Assembly (NCBI GenBank): GCA_963757945.1
Contig: CAVWTN010000001.1
Span: 558,001-622,000, forward strand
From: CAVWTN01 sp963757945
GTDB lineage: Bacteria > Vulcanimicrobiota > Vulcanimicrobiia > Vulcanimicrobiales > Vulcanimicrobiaceae
Length of the DNA: 64,000 nt
Reading direction: 5' to 3'
Positions 1 through 10,200 of this stretch are shown piece after piece. The position numbers and the translations under genes are program-made. Below the pieces are notes generated by a model. That model was not told where the DNA came from and did not search any database. It saw only the letters and a list, made by a program, of their open reading frames with translations. Each line of letters begins with the position of its first letter. Position 1 is the stretch's first letter.

Positions 1-7
1 GGAGCGG

Positions 8-184
8 TTAAGGCTCGGGAACCTCGACGATTTCGAGACGCCCGTCGATCCATGCGAGAGCGATCGCCCATGCCGAAGAGATCCGCGCGTGCGTGATCGT
101 CCTCGGATTGAGCGTGAAGGAAATGGGACGGCGCGGGCGCTCGTTTACGCCGCCGGTCGCATCATCGCGGTCTGCCGAATCCAT
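8..184 (-). CDS. Small hypothetical protein (58 aa)
   Basis: This short reading frame follows ftsZ on the same strand. The ATG at 184 was chosen because a good ribosome site (GGGAGG) lies nine bases before it. The frame also opens upstream to a GTG at 265. The product is polar at the N-terminus and ends in a hydrophobic, strand-like stretch (AWAIALAWIDG). I do not recognise the family. It may be the last gene of the fts string or a spurious frame. Confidence 0.35.
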   Translation of the reverse strand: MDSADRDDATGGVNERPRRPISFTLNPRTITHARISSAWAIALAWIDGRLEIVEVPEP

Positions 185-318
185 ATCCACGTTCCTCCCG
201 ACTCCGTTCAATCTCGCGCAATCGTATGGGTAGATGCAGCGTGCGAGAAGTTCCGGAGGACCCACCGCCCGGCTCTACGGCTGAGCCGATGGGCCTCCCG
301 GAAAACCCGGATACGCGT

Positions 319-1392
319 TTACGAACGGTACCGCAAGAACGCGGGGACTTCGATGTCGTCCATGTTCACAGGTGCGACCTTTTCGAAATCCGTGCCGCGG
401 AACGTCGCCGCGGCGGCACGATGCGTCGTCGGCGAGCCCGGTCCGAAGCCTGCGGCGAGCACCGTGATGCGGACCTTCGACTGCATCGCGGGATCGATCG
501 ACGCGCCGAAGATGATTTGCGCGTCGGAATCGACGGCCCGCGCGATCATCTCGGCCGCTTCGTTCACTTCGTACATCGCGAGATCCGGACCGCCCGTGAT
601 GTTGAAGATCACGCCGCGCGCGCCTTCGATCGTCGTCTCGAGCAACGGCGACGCGATCGCTTTTTGCGCGGCGTCCGCGGCGCGGTGTTCGCCCGTGCCT
701 TCGCCGATGCCCATCATCGCGCTGCCCGCGTCGGTCATGATCGCCTTCACGTCGGCGAAATCCAGGTTGATCAGGCCGGGCTGCGTGATCAGATCCGAGA
801 TCCCTTGAATGCCTTGACGCAGCACGTCGTCGGCGTACGCGAACGCTTCTTGCAAGGGCGTGCGCTTCTCGATGATCTGCATGATCCGCTCGTTGGGGAT
901 CGTGATCAGCGTGTCGACCTTCGCTTCGAGTTCGGCGATGCCGCGCTCGGCGATTTGCATGCGGCGGCGGCCTTCGAACGCGAACGGCTTCGTCACCACG
1001 CCCACGGTCAGCGCGCCTGATTCGCGCGCCAGCTCGGCGATGACGGACGCCGCGCCGGTCCCGGTGCCGCCGCCCATCCCGGCCGTCACGAAGACGAGAT
1101 CCGAGCCGTCCAGGATCATCGCGAGGTCCTCGCGCGATTCGTCGGCGGCTTGGCGGCCCGCATCGGGGTTTGCGCCCGCGCCCAGGCCGCGCGTGAGGCC
1201 GTTGCCGATCTGCACGGTGTTCTGCGTGCGGCAGTTGCGCAACGCTTGCACGTCGGTGTTGATCGCGTAGAATTCCACGCCGTGCAGCCCGGCATCGATC
1301 ATCCGGTTGACGGCGTTACAGCCGCCGCCCCCGATTCCGATGACCTTGATCGTGGCGGCGTGTTCGGGGTTATAGCGTCGAACGTCGGACAT
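319..1392 (-). CDS. ftsZ: Cell division GTPase FtsZ
   Basis: FtsZ is the tubulin-like GTPase that polymerises into the Z ring at mid-cell and recruits the divisome. The 357-residue product has the N-terminal nucleotide-binding glycines (GIGGGGCNAVN, residues 19-29) and the tubulin signature GGGTGTG at 107-113. The T7-loop region follows, with NLDFADVKAIM. The C-terminus ends in the conserved FtsA/ZipA-binding peptide (DIEVPAFLR). The ATG at 1392 is preceded by GGAGGAG at ideal spacing, so the much longer open frame upstream is not used. It is the last clear gene of a run hisZ-hisG-hisD-HAD-ftsQ-ftsA-ftsZ, 29 bases after ftsA. Confidence 0.98.
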   Translation of the reverse strand: MSDVRRYNPEHAATIKVIGIGGGGCNAVNRMIDAGLHGVEFYAINTDVQALRNCRTQNTVQIGNGLTRGLGAGANPDAGRQAADESREDLAMILDGSDLVFVTAGMGGGTGTGAASVIAELARESGALTVGVVTKPFAFEGRRRMQIAERGIAELEAKVDTLITIPNERIMQIIEKRTPLQEAFAYADDVLRQGIQGISDLITQPGLINLDFADVKAIMTDAGSAMMGIGEGTGEHRAADAAQKAIASPLLETTIEGARGVIFNITGGPDLAMYEVNEAAEMIARAVDSDAQIIFGASIDPAMQSKVRITVLAAGFGPGSPTTHRAAAATFRGTDFEKVAPVNMDDIEVPAFLRYRS

Positions 1393-1421
1393 CGGCTCCT
1401 CCAATGGCAAGCGAAAGTCGG

Positions 1422-2639
1422 TCAATTCCAAAGATCGCCGAACCAGTTGGCCACGCGTGCGAACGTGCCGCGCGAGCGGTTGTGGGGAACGGCCTGTTCG
1501 CCTTTCGGCCCGGCGAGCACGAGGCCGACGGCGGTCGCATATTCGGGGTGTTTGTACGCATCGCTGAGGCCGCCGATCGCCGACGGCACGCCGATGCGCG
1601 CCGGCAGGCCGAAGAAGGACGCCGCGAGCGCATCGAGCCCGTCCAGCCGCGCGCCGCCGCCCGTGAGCACGATCTCGGCCAGCGTCAGTTCGCGCGGCGT
1701 GTGCTCGCCGATCTGAGCGCGCGCGATCTTGAAGATCTCCGCGATGCGCGGTTCGACGATCGCGCGCAGCTCGGCCCGCGTGACCATCTGCGTCGTGCGG
1801 CCGTCGAGCGAGGTGATCGCGAAGGGATCCTCGCCCTCGCTCTTCTCGCGCAGGCTCGCGCTCGCGCGCTTGACGCGCTCGGCCTCGGCGAACGAGGTCT
1901 TCAGGCCGAACGCGATGTCGTTCGTGAGGATGTTGCCGCCGACGGGGATCGTCGCGGTGTAGACGGCCCCGCCGCCGCCGAAGACGGCGATATCGGTCGT
2001 TCCCCCGCCGATGTCCAAGAGCGCGACCCCGACCTGCTTCTCCTCGCTCGAGAGCGTCGCGGCGGACGAGGCGAGCGGCTCGAACACGACGCCGGCGGGT
2101 TCGAGCCCGGCGCGATGCACGCACTTGAGCACGTTCGTGATGAACGCGGCGCCGCCGGTCACGATGTGCGTCTCCACTTCGAGCCGGGCGCCGGACATGC
2201 CGATCGGATCGACGATGCCGTCGTGGCCGTCGATCATGTAATGGCGCGGCAGCGCGTGCACGATCTGGCGCTCGCCCCCGACCTGGATCAGCTTGGAGGC
2301 ATCGACGACCCGCCGTACGTCGTTCGCGACGACCTCGCGCTCGTCGCCCGAGATCGCGACGACCCCGCGGTTGTTCGTGCTCTGCATGTGCTCGCCGGTC
2401 ACGCCGACGTAGACCTGGGAGATGTGGATCCCCGCCATCCGCTCGGCGCGTTCCGTCGCCGCCTCGATCGAGCGGACCGTCTCTTCGAGGTCCGTCACGA
2501 CCCCGCGCCGCAAACCGCTCGAGGGCGCCTCGCCCACGCCGATGACGTCCAGGCCCCGGGACGTCGCCGTGGCGACGACGGCGCAGGTCTTGGTCGTTCC
2601 GATATCCAGACCCACGATCGTGCCCCGGGGTGATTTCAT
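1422..2639 (-). CDS. ftsA: Cell division protein FtsA
   Basis: FtsA is the actin-like ATPase that tethers FtsZ filaments to the inner membrane. The 405-residue product starts with the ASKHA phosphate-1 motif (GLDIGTTKTCAVV, about residues 10-22). Midway it has the phosphate-2 motif (ALLDIGGGTTDIAVF), and later an adenosine-motif region (IVLTGGGARLDG). The C-terminus (FARVANWFGDLWN) is the expected amphipathic membrane-targeting helix. The ATG at 2639 lies four bases after the ftsQ stop, indicating translational coupling within the fts operon. Length and domain order are normal for the family. Confidence 0.96.
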   Translation of the reverse strand: MKSPRGTIVGLDIGTTKTCAVVATATSRGLDVIGVGEAPSSGLRRGVVTDLEETVRSIEAATERAERMAGIHISQVYVGVTGEHMQSTNNRGVVAISGDEREVVANDVRRVVDASKLIQVGGERQIVHALPRHYMIDGHDGIVDPIGMSGARLEVETHIVTGGAAFITNVLKCVHRAGLEPAGVVFEPLASSAATLSSEEKQVGVALLDIGGGTTDIAVFGGGGAVYTATIPVGGNILTNDIAFGLKTSFAEAERVKRASASLREKSEGEDPFAITSLDGRTTQMVTRAELRAIVEPRIAEIFKIARAQIGEHTPRELTLAEIVLTGGGARLDGLDALAASFFGLPARIGVPSAIGGLSDAYKHPEYATAVGLVLAGPKGEQAVPHNRSRGTFARVANWFGDLWN

Positions 2640-2643
2640 GACC

Positions 2644-3432
2644 CTAGATATTGTGGTGGTGGGGCTTGGAGTCCTGTATATGTTGTGGGTCGCGTCGCTC
2701 GACGACGGGGGCTGCCGGTGCCCGCAGGTCGATCGCCCGCAGGCTCGGGTCCGGGCCTAAACGCGCCTGGATCGCGTCCAGGAGCCGGAGCTTCTCCGGC
2801 AGATCGGCGTCCCCGCCGAAGCGGATCAGCGGGCCGCCCGCGAGCGAGGCTTCGAGCCCGCCGTAGCGGTCGAAGCCGAACGCCACGAACGCGTCCCGCG
2901 CCCCGCGCAGCACCGCCGCGTCCGCTTGCAGCCGCGCGAGCGGCTCGCTGTGCAGGAACGTGCCCGGGGGACCGGCCGCCAGCGTCCCTGCGCGAAACTC
3001 CGGGCGTGGCATCCGGGCGCAGCCGCGTTCGAGGACCCGCCGCTGCGCGTCGATCGTCAGCGCGGCGCCGCCGGCGGCGAACAGGCAGCCGAGCGGCGCG
3101 CGTTCCACGATCGAGATCGCGACCGCGTTCGGAAAAGCGCGCCGCACCTGCGCGCTTTGCACGTACGGGATCGCTTCGATGCGCTGCTGCGCCGCGCGCG
3201 TGTCCAGCAGCCAGATGTTGCGCCCCGGCTCGAGCGCGGCGCGCGCGAGGATCGCCGCGCGCGGCACGATCGCGTTCCCCGTCACGTCGAGCGCGCCCAA
3301 ACGAAAGCCCGGCCAATTCAAGGCGTAGGCGATCGTGCCCGCGAGCGCGCAGGCCAGGAACACCGCGACGACCCAGAACACGCGCAGCCTCGCGAAGAGC
3401 GACGGTTTGCTGCGCCGCGACGCCGTCGTCAC
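2644..3432 (-). CDS. ftsQ: Cell division protein FtsQ/DivIB
   Basis: FtsQ is a bitopic divisome protein that links FtsBL to the rest of the machinery. The 262-residue product has a short basic cytoplasmic N-terminus and one transmembrane segment near residues 16-37 (VFWVVAVFLACALAGTIAYA). A POTRA-like domain follows, recognisable by GALDVTGNAIVPRAAIL, and then the FtsQ/DivIB C-terminal domain. The start is a GTG at 3432 that overlaps the stop of the upstream HAD gene (GTGA). Position directly before ftsA supports the call, since FtsQ sequences are poorly conserved. Confidence 0.9.
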   Translation of the reverse strand: MTTASRRSKPSLFARLRVFWVVAVFLACALAGTIAYALNWPGFRLGALDVTGNAIVPRAAILARAALEPGRNIWLLDTRAAQQRIEAIPYVQSAQVRRAFPNAVAISIVERAPLGCLFAAGGAALTIDAQRRVLERGCARMPRPEFRAGTLAAGPPGTFLHSEPLARLQADAAVLRGARDAFVAFGFDRYGGLEASLAGGPLIRFGGDADLPEKLRLLDAIQARLGPDPSLRAIDLRAPAAPVVERRDPQHIQDSKPHHHNI

Positions 3433-4268
3433 GCGCTGCGCTCCGAAGGAATCTCGAGCACGAAACGTTCGATCGCCTCGCGCACGCCGTCGTGCGCCCA
3501 ATCGCCGACGACGGCATCGGCCGCCGCGGCGAGCGCCGCGGGCCCCGAGCCCATCGCAACGCCGAAGCCGGCCGCCTCGAGCAGAGGAATGTCGTTGTAC
3601 GAATCGCCGATCGCGAGCACGCGCTCCAGCGGAATCCCCAAGCGCGCCGCGACGTCCGCCAGCGCCACGCCCTTGCTCACGTGCGGGCTCATCGCTTCGA
3701 CGAACTCGGGGTTCGAGCGCGTCACGTAGGCGTCCGGGCCGCAGAGCGCGAGCATGCGTTCGTAGACTTCGGGCGTCCGCTCGCGCTCCGTCACGATGTT
3801 CAGCTTGGTCGTATCCCGTCCGGCGAAGGTTTCCCGCAGCGAATGCACGACGATCGGCTCGACCCCGGCCAAGTGCGCGTACAACTCGCTGAAGCGATTG
3901 TGCTCCTCGCAGTAAAAGCGATCGTCCGCGTACATCTGCACGTGGTACCCCTGCGGCCGGAACTCGTCGTAAATGCGCAGCGCGGTCGCGTTCGCGAGCG
4001 GCGTCTCGCTCAGGATCGCGCCGCTTTGCGCATCGAAGATCGCGGCTCCCTGGTAGCAGATGACGGGCGCCGTGATGCCGAGCGCCCGGATCGTCGGAAC
4101 CGTTCCCGCGAAGATCCGGCCCGTGACGATCGTCGCGAGCACGCCGCTCGCTTGTGCGCGGCGCACCGCCTCCGCGACCGCGCTCGCAAGCTCGTTCCTC
4201 GAGGAGAGGAGCGTGCCGTCGAGATCCAACGCCAAGAGCTGCGGGCGGAGCGCCGGACGCGCCGTCAA
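3429..4268 (-). CDS. Cof-type HAD-superfamily phosphatase
   Basis: This is a 279-residue HAD hydrolase of the Cof/YbiV type, with the class IIB cap expected for sugar-phosphate or phosphosugar-like substrates. Motif I is LDLDGTLL with nucleophile Asp15 and acid Asp17. Motif II is the Thr of TIVTGR, motif III the Lys of VSKG, and motif IV GDSYNDIPLLEAAG. The TTG start at 4268 overlaps the hisD stop (TTGA) and has a GAGGAG ribosome site, so it is translationally coupled to histidine genes on one side and to ftsQ on the other. The substrate is unknown. A role as the missing histinol-phosphate phosphatase is possible from context only. Confidence 0.9.
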   Translation of the reverse strand: MTARPALRPQLLALDLDGTLLSSRNELASAVAEAVRRAQASGVLATIVTGRIFAGTVPTIRALGITAPVICYQGAAIFDAQSGAILSETPLANATALRIYDEFRPQGYHVQMYADDRFYCEEHNRFSELYAHLAGVEPIVVHSLRETFAGRDTTKLNIVTERERTPEVYERMLALCGPDAYVTRSNPEFVEAMSPHVSKGVALADVAARLGIPLERVLAIGDSYNDIPLLEAAGFGVAMGSGPAALAAAADAVVGDWAHDGVREAIERFVLEIPSERSA

Positions 4269-5557
4269 CGCGGCTCCTCGACGCGCAACAACGCGGTGCG
4301 CGCGTGCGCGCGCAGGCCTTCGAATTCCGCCAACGCCGCGAGAACCGGCGCGTCCGCGCGCATGCGCTGCGCGCTGTTCTCGATCGCGGACGCCGTGCGA
4401 TAATAGTCCGCCAGCCGCAAACCTGAAGAAAAGCGCCCGGCGCCCGCGGTCGGCAGCACGTGATTCGTCCCCGCGATGTAGTCGCCCGCCGCGACGGGCG
4501 TCTGGTCGCCGGCGAAGATCGCGCCCGCACGCCGGATCTTCGGCACCAAGCGCCACGGATCGGCGATCTGCAGCGAGAGATGCTCGGGCGCGAAGCGCTC
4601 GATCACTTCGAGCACTTCCGCTTCGTCCGCGGCGTGGATCAGATACGCGCCGCCGGCGAGCACGCGATCCACGATCTCGCCGCGCCCGCAAGCCGTCGCG
4701 AACTCGCCCTCCAGCAGCGCGCGCACGCGCTCGAGCACGTCGAGTTCGCACGAAACGGCTGCGACGCGCGCGAGCGGATCGTGCTCGGCTTGCGCGATCA
4801 TCTCCCCCGCGACGAACTCCGCGTTCGCGTCGCCGTCGGCCACGACGAGCACTTCGGAGGGCCCCGCGAGCCCGTCGATCCCGCAGATTCCGAACACCTG
4901 ACGTTTCGCTTCGGTCACCCACACGTTGCCGGGCCCGACGATCTTGTCGACGCGCGCGATCGTCGCGGTGCCGTACGCGAACGCGGCGATCGCCTGCGCG
5001 CCGCCCACGGCGTACAGCTCGTCGACGCCGCACAGCGCGCAGGCGAACAGGATCGCGGGCGAGATCGTGCCGTCGCGTCCCGGCGGCGTCGCGACCGCGA
5101 CGCGCTCGACGCCGGCGATCTTCGCGGGCACGACGGTCATGATGACGGACGAAGGCAGAACGGCGGTCCCGCCCGGGACGTACGCGCCGATCGCGGCGAG
5201 CGCGCGGTGCACGAACGCGCTGCGCGTTCCGTCGGCTTCGCGCCGCTCGATATCGAGCGGGCGTTGCAATTCGTGATACGCGGCGACGCGGTCGCGCGCG
5301 AGTTCGAGCCCGGCGGCGATCTCGGCCGGCACGAGCGCGCGCGCCGCGTCGAGCGGCGGAATCGCGACGCGCCCCCCCCCGGCCGCGAGGTCCGGCGCAT
5401 CGAAACGGCGCGTGTACTCGAGCAGCGCCGCATCACCGCGCGCCCGCACGTCCGCCAAGATCGCGGCGACACCTTCGCGCACGGCCGGCGGCGCATCCCA
5501 TCCGCCGCGATAGAGGCCCGCGAGCGCCGCCTCGTCGCGCGCGCCGACGATCTTCAC
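4265..5557 (-). CDS. hisD: Histidinol dehydrogenase HisD
   Basis: HisD oxidises L-histidinol to L-histidine in two NAD-dependent steps, the last reactions of histidine synthesis. The 430-residue product is full length. It carries the family signatures YVPGGTAVLPSSVIMTVVPA and VDKIVGPGNVWVTEAK, and GPSEVLVVADG. Zn-ligand residues lie in AGEMIAQAEHDP and the catalytic segment FAPEHLSLQ. The start is a GTG at 5557 overlapping the hisG stop (GTGA). It sits between hisG and a HAD phosphatase. Confidence 0.98.
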   Translation of the reverse strand: MKIVGARDEAALAGLYRGGWDAPPAVREGVAAILADVRARGDAALLEYTRRFDAPDLAAGGGRVAIPPLDAARALVPAEIAAGLELARDRVAAYHELQRPLDIERREADGTRSAFVHRALAAIGAYVPGGTAVLPSSVIMTVVPAKIAGVERVAVATPPGRDGTISPAILFACALCGVDELYAVGGAQAIAAFAYGTATIARVDKIVGPGNVWVTEAKRQVFGICGIDGLAGPSEVLVVADGDANAEFVAGEMIAQAEHDPLARVAAVSCELDVLERVRALLEGEFATACGRGEIVDRVLAGGAYLIHAADEAEVLEVIERFAPEHLSLQIADPWRLVPKIRRAGAIFAGDQTPVAAGDYIAGTNHVLPTAGAGRFSSGLRLADYYRTASAIENSAQRMRADAPVLAALAEFEGLRAHARTALLRVEEPR

Positions 5558-6216
5558 GAGCGCGCCTCGAACGTGAGACCGCTGAACGCGTGGTCCGGAT
5601 CGAGCCGTTGCAGCAAGCTCATCAGCGCGCGATACTTCGCGCGGAAGCGCACGGGATTCACGACGAAGCGTGCGGTCGAGCGATCGATCTCCTCGAGCAC
5701 GACCAGATGGTTCTCGCGCAGCGTCGTGCCGGTCGCGACCAGATCGACGATCAGATCGGCCAAGCCGACGAGCGGCGCGAGTTCGACGGAACCGTGCAGT
5801 TTGATCAGCTGCGCGGAGACGTCGCGCTCGGCGAAATACGTCTCGGCCGTGTTGATGAACTTCGTCGCGACGCGCAGGAACGTCGGCAACGGCACGCCTT
5901 CATGGTAGCCGTCCGCGCTGCGCGCGGCGACGACGAGCCGGCACGCCCCGAACTCGAGATCGGCCAGCTCGCAAACGTGACGCTCGGTCTCCCAGAGCGT
6001 GTCCTTCCCGACGATCCCGCAGTCGGCGGCGCCGAATTCCACGTACGCCGGGACATCGCTCGGCCTCAGGAACAGGATCTCGCTGCCGTCGCTCGTCTCG
6101 ACGGAGAGCTTGCGCCCGGGGTCCTTGGGAACGTCGACGCCGGCCGCGCGCAAACGCGCGACCGCATCGTCGTACAGCGCGCCCTTCGGCACGGCGATCA
6201 CGAGCCGTTCGCTCAC
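5554..6216 (-). CDS. hisG: ATP phosphoribosyltransferase, short form (HisG-S)
   Basis: HisG condenses ATP with PRPP, the committed and feedback-regulated step of histidine synthesis. At 220 residues this is the short form, which lacks the C-terminal ACT-like regulatory domain and needs HisZ as partner. The N-terminus LVIAVPKGALYDDA and the PRPP-binding segment ADLIVDLVATGTTLRENHL are clear. The GTG at 6216 overlaps the hisZ stop, so hisZ and hisG are translationally coupled, as suits two subunits of one complex. Confidence 0.97.
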   Translation of the reverse strand: MSERLVIAVPKGALYDDAVARLRAAGVDVPKDPGRKLSVETSDGSEILFLRPSDVPAYVEFGAADCGIVGKDTLWETERHVCELADLEFGACRLVVAARSADGYHEGVPLPTFLRVATKFINTAETYFAERDVSAQLIKLHGSVELAPLVGLADLIVDLVATGTTLRENHLVVLEEIDRSTARFVVNPVRFRAKYRALMSLLQRLDPDHAFSGLTFEARS

Positions 6217-7208
6217 GCGTGCACCTCCCCGGCCGCGTGCCGGCGCCTTCGCTCGAGCGCGATCAGCACGCGTTCCACGCTCAGCGACCAGCCCACGGCG
6301 CTCGCCTGCATGCCGAAGCGCGGCAGCAAGGAATCGTACCGGCCGCCGCCCGCGATCGCGAAGCCCAGCTCCGCGACGAATCCCTCGAACACGAAGCCGG
6401 TGTAATACGCGAAATCGCGCAGCAGCGAGAGATCGATCGCGATGCGATCCTGCACGCCGCGTTCGGCCGCCTGCGCCACGATCGTCGCGAGCCGCTCGAT
6501 CCCGCGCCGCCCTTCGGTCGTGCGGCAGAGCTTCTCGGCGAATGCGAGCACGTCGCCCGTTCCCCGGCTGAGCGTGAGCGCCTTGAGCTGCGCGAAACGA
6601 TCCGCGTATCCGGCCCGCTCGGCGAACGCTCGCAAGCCGACCAGATTGCGCGCCGAGACCAGCCGCTTGCACTCCACGACGGCCTCCGCGCCGAGATCGA
6701 GCCCCGCCAGCACGCCGTCGACGATCGAGACGTGATTGATGTCGACGCGCGCATCGCGCAGGCCGAGCGCGTCGAGCGCTTCGAGCGCGGTGAACAGGCA
6801 TTCCGCATCGGCCTCGACGCTGCGCTCGCCGATCAGCTCGACGCCCGCTTGCGTGAACTCGCGCATGCGGCCTTCCTGCGGGTCCTCGTAGCGATAGGTC
6901 GGCTGCAGGTAGCACAGCCGCAGCGGCAGCGGCGCCGCCTGCAAGCGCGAGGCGACCAGGCGCGCGATCGGCGTCGTCATGTCCGGCCGCAGGGCCAGCA
7001 GCCCGCCGCGGCGATCGGTGAACTGGAACGCCTGCTCGGCGAGCTGCCCGCCGAGCCCGGCCTCGAGAACGTCGAAGTACTCGAAGCCCGGCGTCTGGAC
7101 TTCCGCGTACCGGTGGCGCGCGAAGACCCCGCGCAGCGCGTCCTCCGCGGCGCGTTTGAGCGCGAGCTCTTCGGGGAGCCAGTCGCGAACGCCGGCCGGC
7201 AATCTCAT
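6213..7208 (-). CDS. hisZ: ATP phosphoribosyltransferase regulatory subunit HisZ
   Basis: HisZ is a catalytically inactive paralogue of histidyl-tRNA synthetase. It forms a hetero-octamer with short-form HisG and confers histidine feedback inhibition. The 331-residue product has the class II synthetase core (VRDWLPEELALKRAAEDAL near the start, PDMTTPIARLVASR as motif 2) but lacks the C-terminal anticodon-binding domain, as expected for HisZ. The length and the overlap with hisG rule out HisRS. It begins 45 bases after the dnaE stop. Confidence 0.95.
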   Translation of the reverse strand: MRLPAGVRDWLPEELALKRAAEDALRGVFARHRYAEVQTPGFEYFDVLEAGLGGQLAEQAFQFTDRRGGLLALRPDMTTPIARLVASRLQAAPLPLRLCYLQPTYRYEDPQEGRMREFTQAGVELIGERSVEADAECLFTALEALDALGLRDARVDINHVSIVDGVLAGLDLGAEAVVECKRLVSARNLVGLRAFAERAGYADRFAQLKALTLSRGTGDVLAFAEKLCRTTEGRRGIERLATIVAQAAERGVQDRIAIDLSLLRDFAYYTGFVFEGFVAELGFAIAGGGRYDSLLPRFGMQASAVGWSLSVERVLIALERRRRHAAGEVHA

Positions 7209-7253
7209 CCTTGGGTCCTCGTTTCGGAGCGCGCAGCGCGCGCGGCGCGTCTT

Positions 7254-10200
7254 TCAGGCATTCGGTAGAGGGCCCTCCCAAACGTTGCTGCGCGAGAAAA
7301 TCGTCTCGAGCTCGTGGCGCACGTAGGTGCCGTTCGAGATGCCGCCCGGCAGGCGCGCGTAGCGCTCGCCGTCGTGGACGACGATCGGCGTCCCGCCCGG
7401 CGCGTCCGCCAGGAGCGTCGCGAGCGCGTCGATTTGGCCGCGATTCTGCGCGCGCACGTGCCAGCCGTTCGGCACGGGAGCCGGCGCCCGGCGCGTAAAG
7501 GGCGTCACTTCGTTCACGGTGACGGACGTCTCGACCGGCGCCTCGTCGCCCGGGACCGAGCCGCGCCGCTCGCGGAAGCGCACGCGCCCGCGCACGGTCA
7601 CGATCGCGTCCTGGACGAACGCGCTCTGAAGCTGCGCGTACGTCTTCGGGAAGACGACGAGCTCGACGCTGCCGCCGACATCCTCGAGCGTCGCGAGCAG
7701 CATCTGCTGCTGCGCTTTCGTCATCGTCCGGCGCACGGCCGTCAGCATTCCGGCGACCGTGACCGCCTCGTCGTCCTCACGGTTGCCGAGGTCCTTGATC
7801 GGCGTCACGCCCCCGCGCAGGAGGTCCTCGGCGATGTCCGCGAGCGGGTGCCCCGAGACGTAGATCCCGAGCGTCTCCTTCTCCCAGGCGAGCCGTTGCG
7901 TCATGGAGGGGGGCGGGACCAGCGGGAGGACGCGGGCCAGCTCCGGCGTCTCCTCGACGCTCCCGAACAGCGAGGCTTGGCCGACCTCCCGATCCTTCGC
8001 GGCTCGCGTCGCGGCATCGAGCGCGCCGTCGAGCGCGCCGAGCAGCTGCGCGCGGTTCCCGGGCAGGCCGTCGAGCGCGCCGCACTTGATCAGCGCTTCG
8101 TAGACCTTGCGGTTCGCCGCGCCCGGCTCGACGCGCGCGACCAGATCGAAGACGTCCGTGAATCTGCCGCCGCTCGCGCGCGCCTCGAGCAGCGCCCGCA
8201 CGGCGCCCTCGCCGACGCCTTTGATCGCGGCGAGGCCGAAGCGGATCTGCGAGCCGACGACCGCGAAATCGACGAGCGACTCGTTCACGTCCGGGGGCAG
8301 CACGTCGACGCCGAGCTTCTTGGCCTCGTCGATGTACTCGACGAGCTTGTCGGTCTTGTCCTTGACCGACGTCATCAGCGCCGCGAAGTACGCGATCGGG
8401 TGGTTGGCCTTCAGGAACGCCGTCTGATAGGAGATCCAGCCGTACGCGGCCGCGTGCGATTTGTTGAAGCCGTAGCCCGCGAACGGTTCGACGAACGCGA
8501 AAATCTCCTCGGCGAGCCGCGCGTCGATGCCGTTCTTCACCGCTCCCCGGATGAACTTCTCGCGATAGACGGGGATCTTGTCCTTTTGCTTCTTCCCCAT
8601 CACCTTGCGCAGCTCGTCCGCTTGCCCGAGCGTGAAGCCCGCGATGTCCCGCGCGATCTGCATGACCTGTTCTTGATAGCAGGCGATGCCGTAGGTTTCG
8701 CTCAGGATCGGCTCGAGCTTGGGATGCAGGTAGCGCGGCTTCGTGCGGCCATGCTTGTTGCTGATGTACTGCGGGATCCACTCCATCGGCCCCGGACGGT
8801 ACAGCGCCACGAGCGCGATGATGTCGTCGAGAGAGCTCGGCTGCAGCTCGCCGACGACACGCCGCATCCCGTCCGATTCCAGCTGGAAGACGCCGGTCGT
8901 CTCGCCGCGCCCCAGCATCTCGAACGTGCGCGCATCGTCGCTGGGGATCGCGGCGAGATCGAACGACGGATCGGTCGTGCGCTTGATCTCGTCGCTCGCG
9001 GCCTTCATCACCGTGAGGTTGCGCAAGCCGAGAAAGTCCATCTTGAGCAGGCCGATCCGCTCGACCATGTTCATGTCGTACTGGGTGTTCACGTCGTCGT
9101 CGCCCAGTTTGATCAAGGGGGCCCAATCGACGAGCGGGCCCGCGGAGATCACGACGCCGGCGGCATGGGTCGAGGCGTGCCGCGCGAGCCCCTCGATCGA
9201 GCGCGCCGTCTCGAGCAGCTTGCGGATTTGCGGTGAGTTATCCGAGAGATTCGCGAGTTCGGGGATGTTCGCGAGCGCCTGCGCGATCGAGAGCCCGCCC
9301 GGGCCCGAGGGGATCAGTTTCGCGACGCGGTCCACGTCGCCGAGCGGCACGCCGAGCGCGCGCCCGGCATCGCGCACCGCGGCCCGCGCGGCCATCGTCC
9401 CGAACGTGACGATCTGCGCGACCCGGTCGCTGCCGTATTTTTGCGTGACGTAGGCGATCACTTCGTCGCGCCGCTCGACGCAGAAGTCCGTATCGATATC
9501 CGGCATCGAGATCCGGTCGGGATTGAGGAAGCGCTCGAAGAGCAAGTTGAAGCGGATCGGATCGAGATCCGTGATCCGCAGGCAATAGGAGACGATCGAG
9601 CCGACCGCCGAGCCGCGGCCGGGGCCGACCGGGATATCGCGATCCCGCGCGTACTTGATGAAGTCCCACACGATCAGGAAATACGAGGCGAAGCCCATCT
9701 TCGTGATCACGCCCAGCTCGTAATCGAGCCGCTCGCGCAGGACGGGGTCGTTCGCCGCGCGTGCGGCGCCGTAACGCTCGATCAGTCCCGCCTCGCAGAT
9801 CTCGCGCAAGTACGCCTCCGGCGTCTTTTCGCCGAGCAACAGCGGCTGGTCCGTCGCTTGCGGCACCGGATAGAGCGGGATGTTGAACGTCTTCTCGGGG
9901 ATGCGGATGTCGATGCGCCGGGCGATCTCGAGCGTGTTGTCGCAGGCGTCCGGCACGTCGGCGAAGAGCGCACGCATCTCCTCGTTCGATTTCAGGTAGA
10001 ACTCGTGCGTCATGAACTTGAGCCGGTTCGTATCCGCGACGGTCTTGCCCGTGCCGATGCAGAGCAGCACGTCGTGCGCCGGCGCATCCTCGCGCACGAG
10101 ATAGTGCGAGTCGTTCGTGGCGACGAGCGGCAGATTCATCTCGCGCGCAAGCTCGATCAGTCCCGCGTTGACGACGTCCTGTTCGGGGATGCCGTGGCGC

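Noticed and set aside
1393..2124. Long upstream extension of the ftsZ reading frame
   Set aside because: It is an Arg-rich shadow of ftsA; the ATG at 1392 has an excellent ribosome site and the known FtsZ N-terminus.
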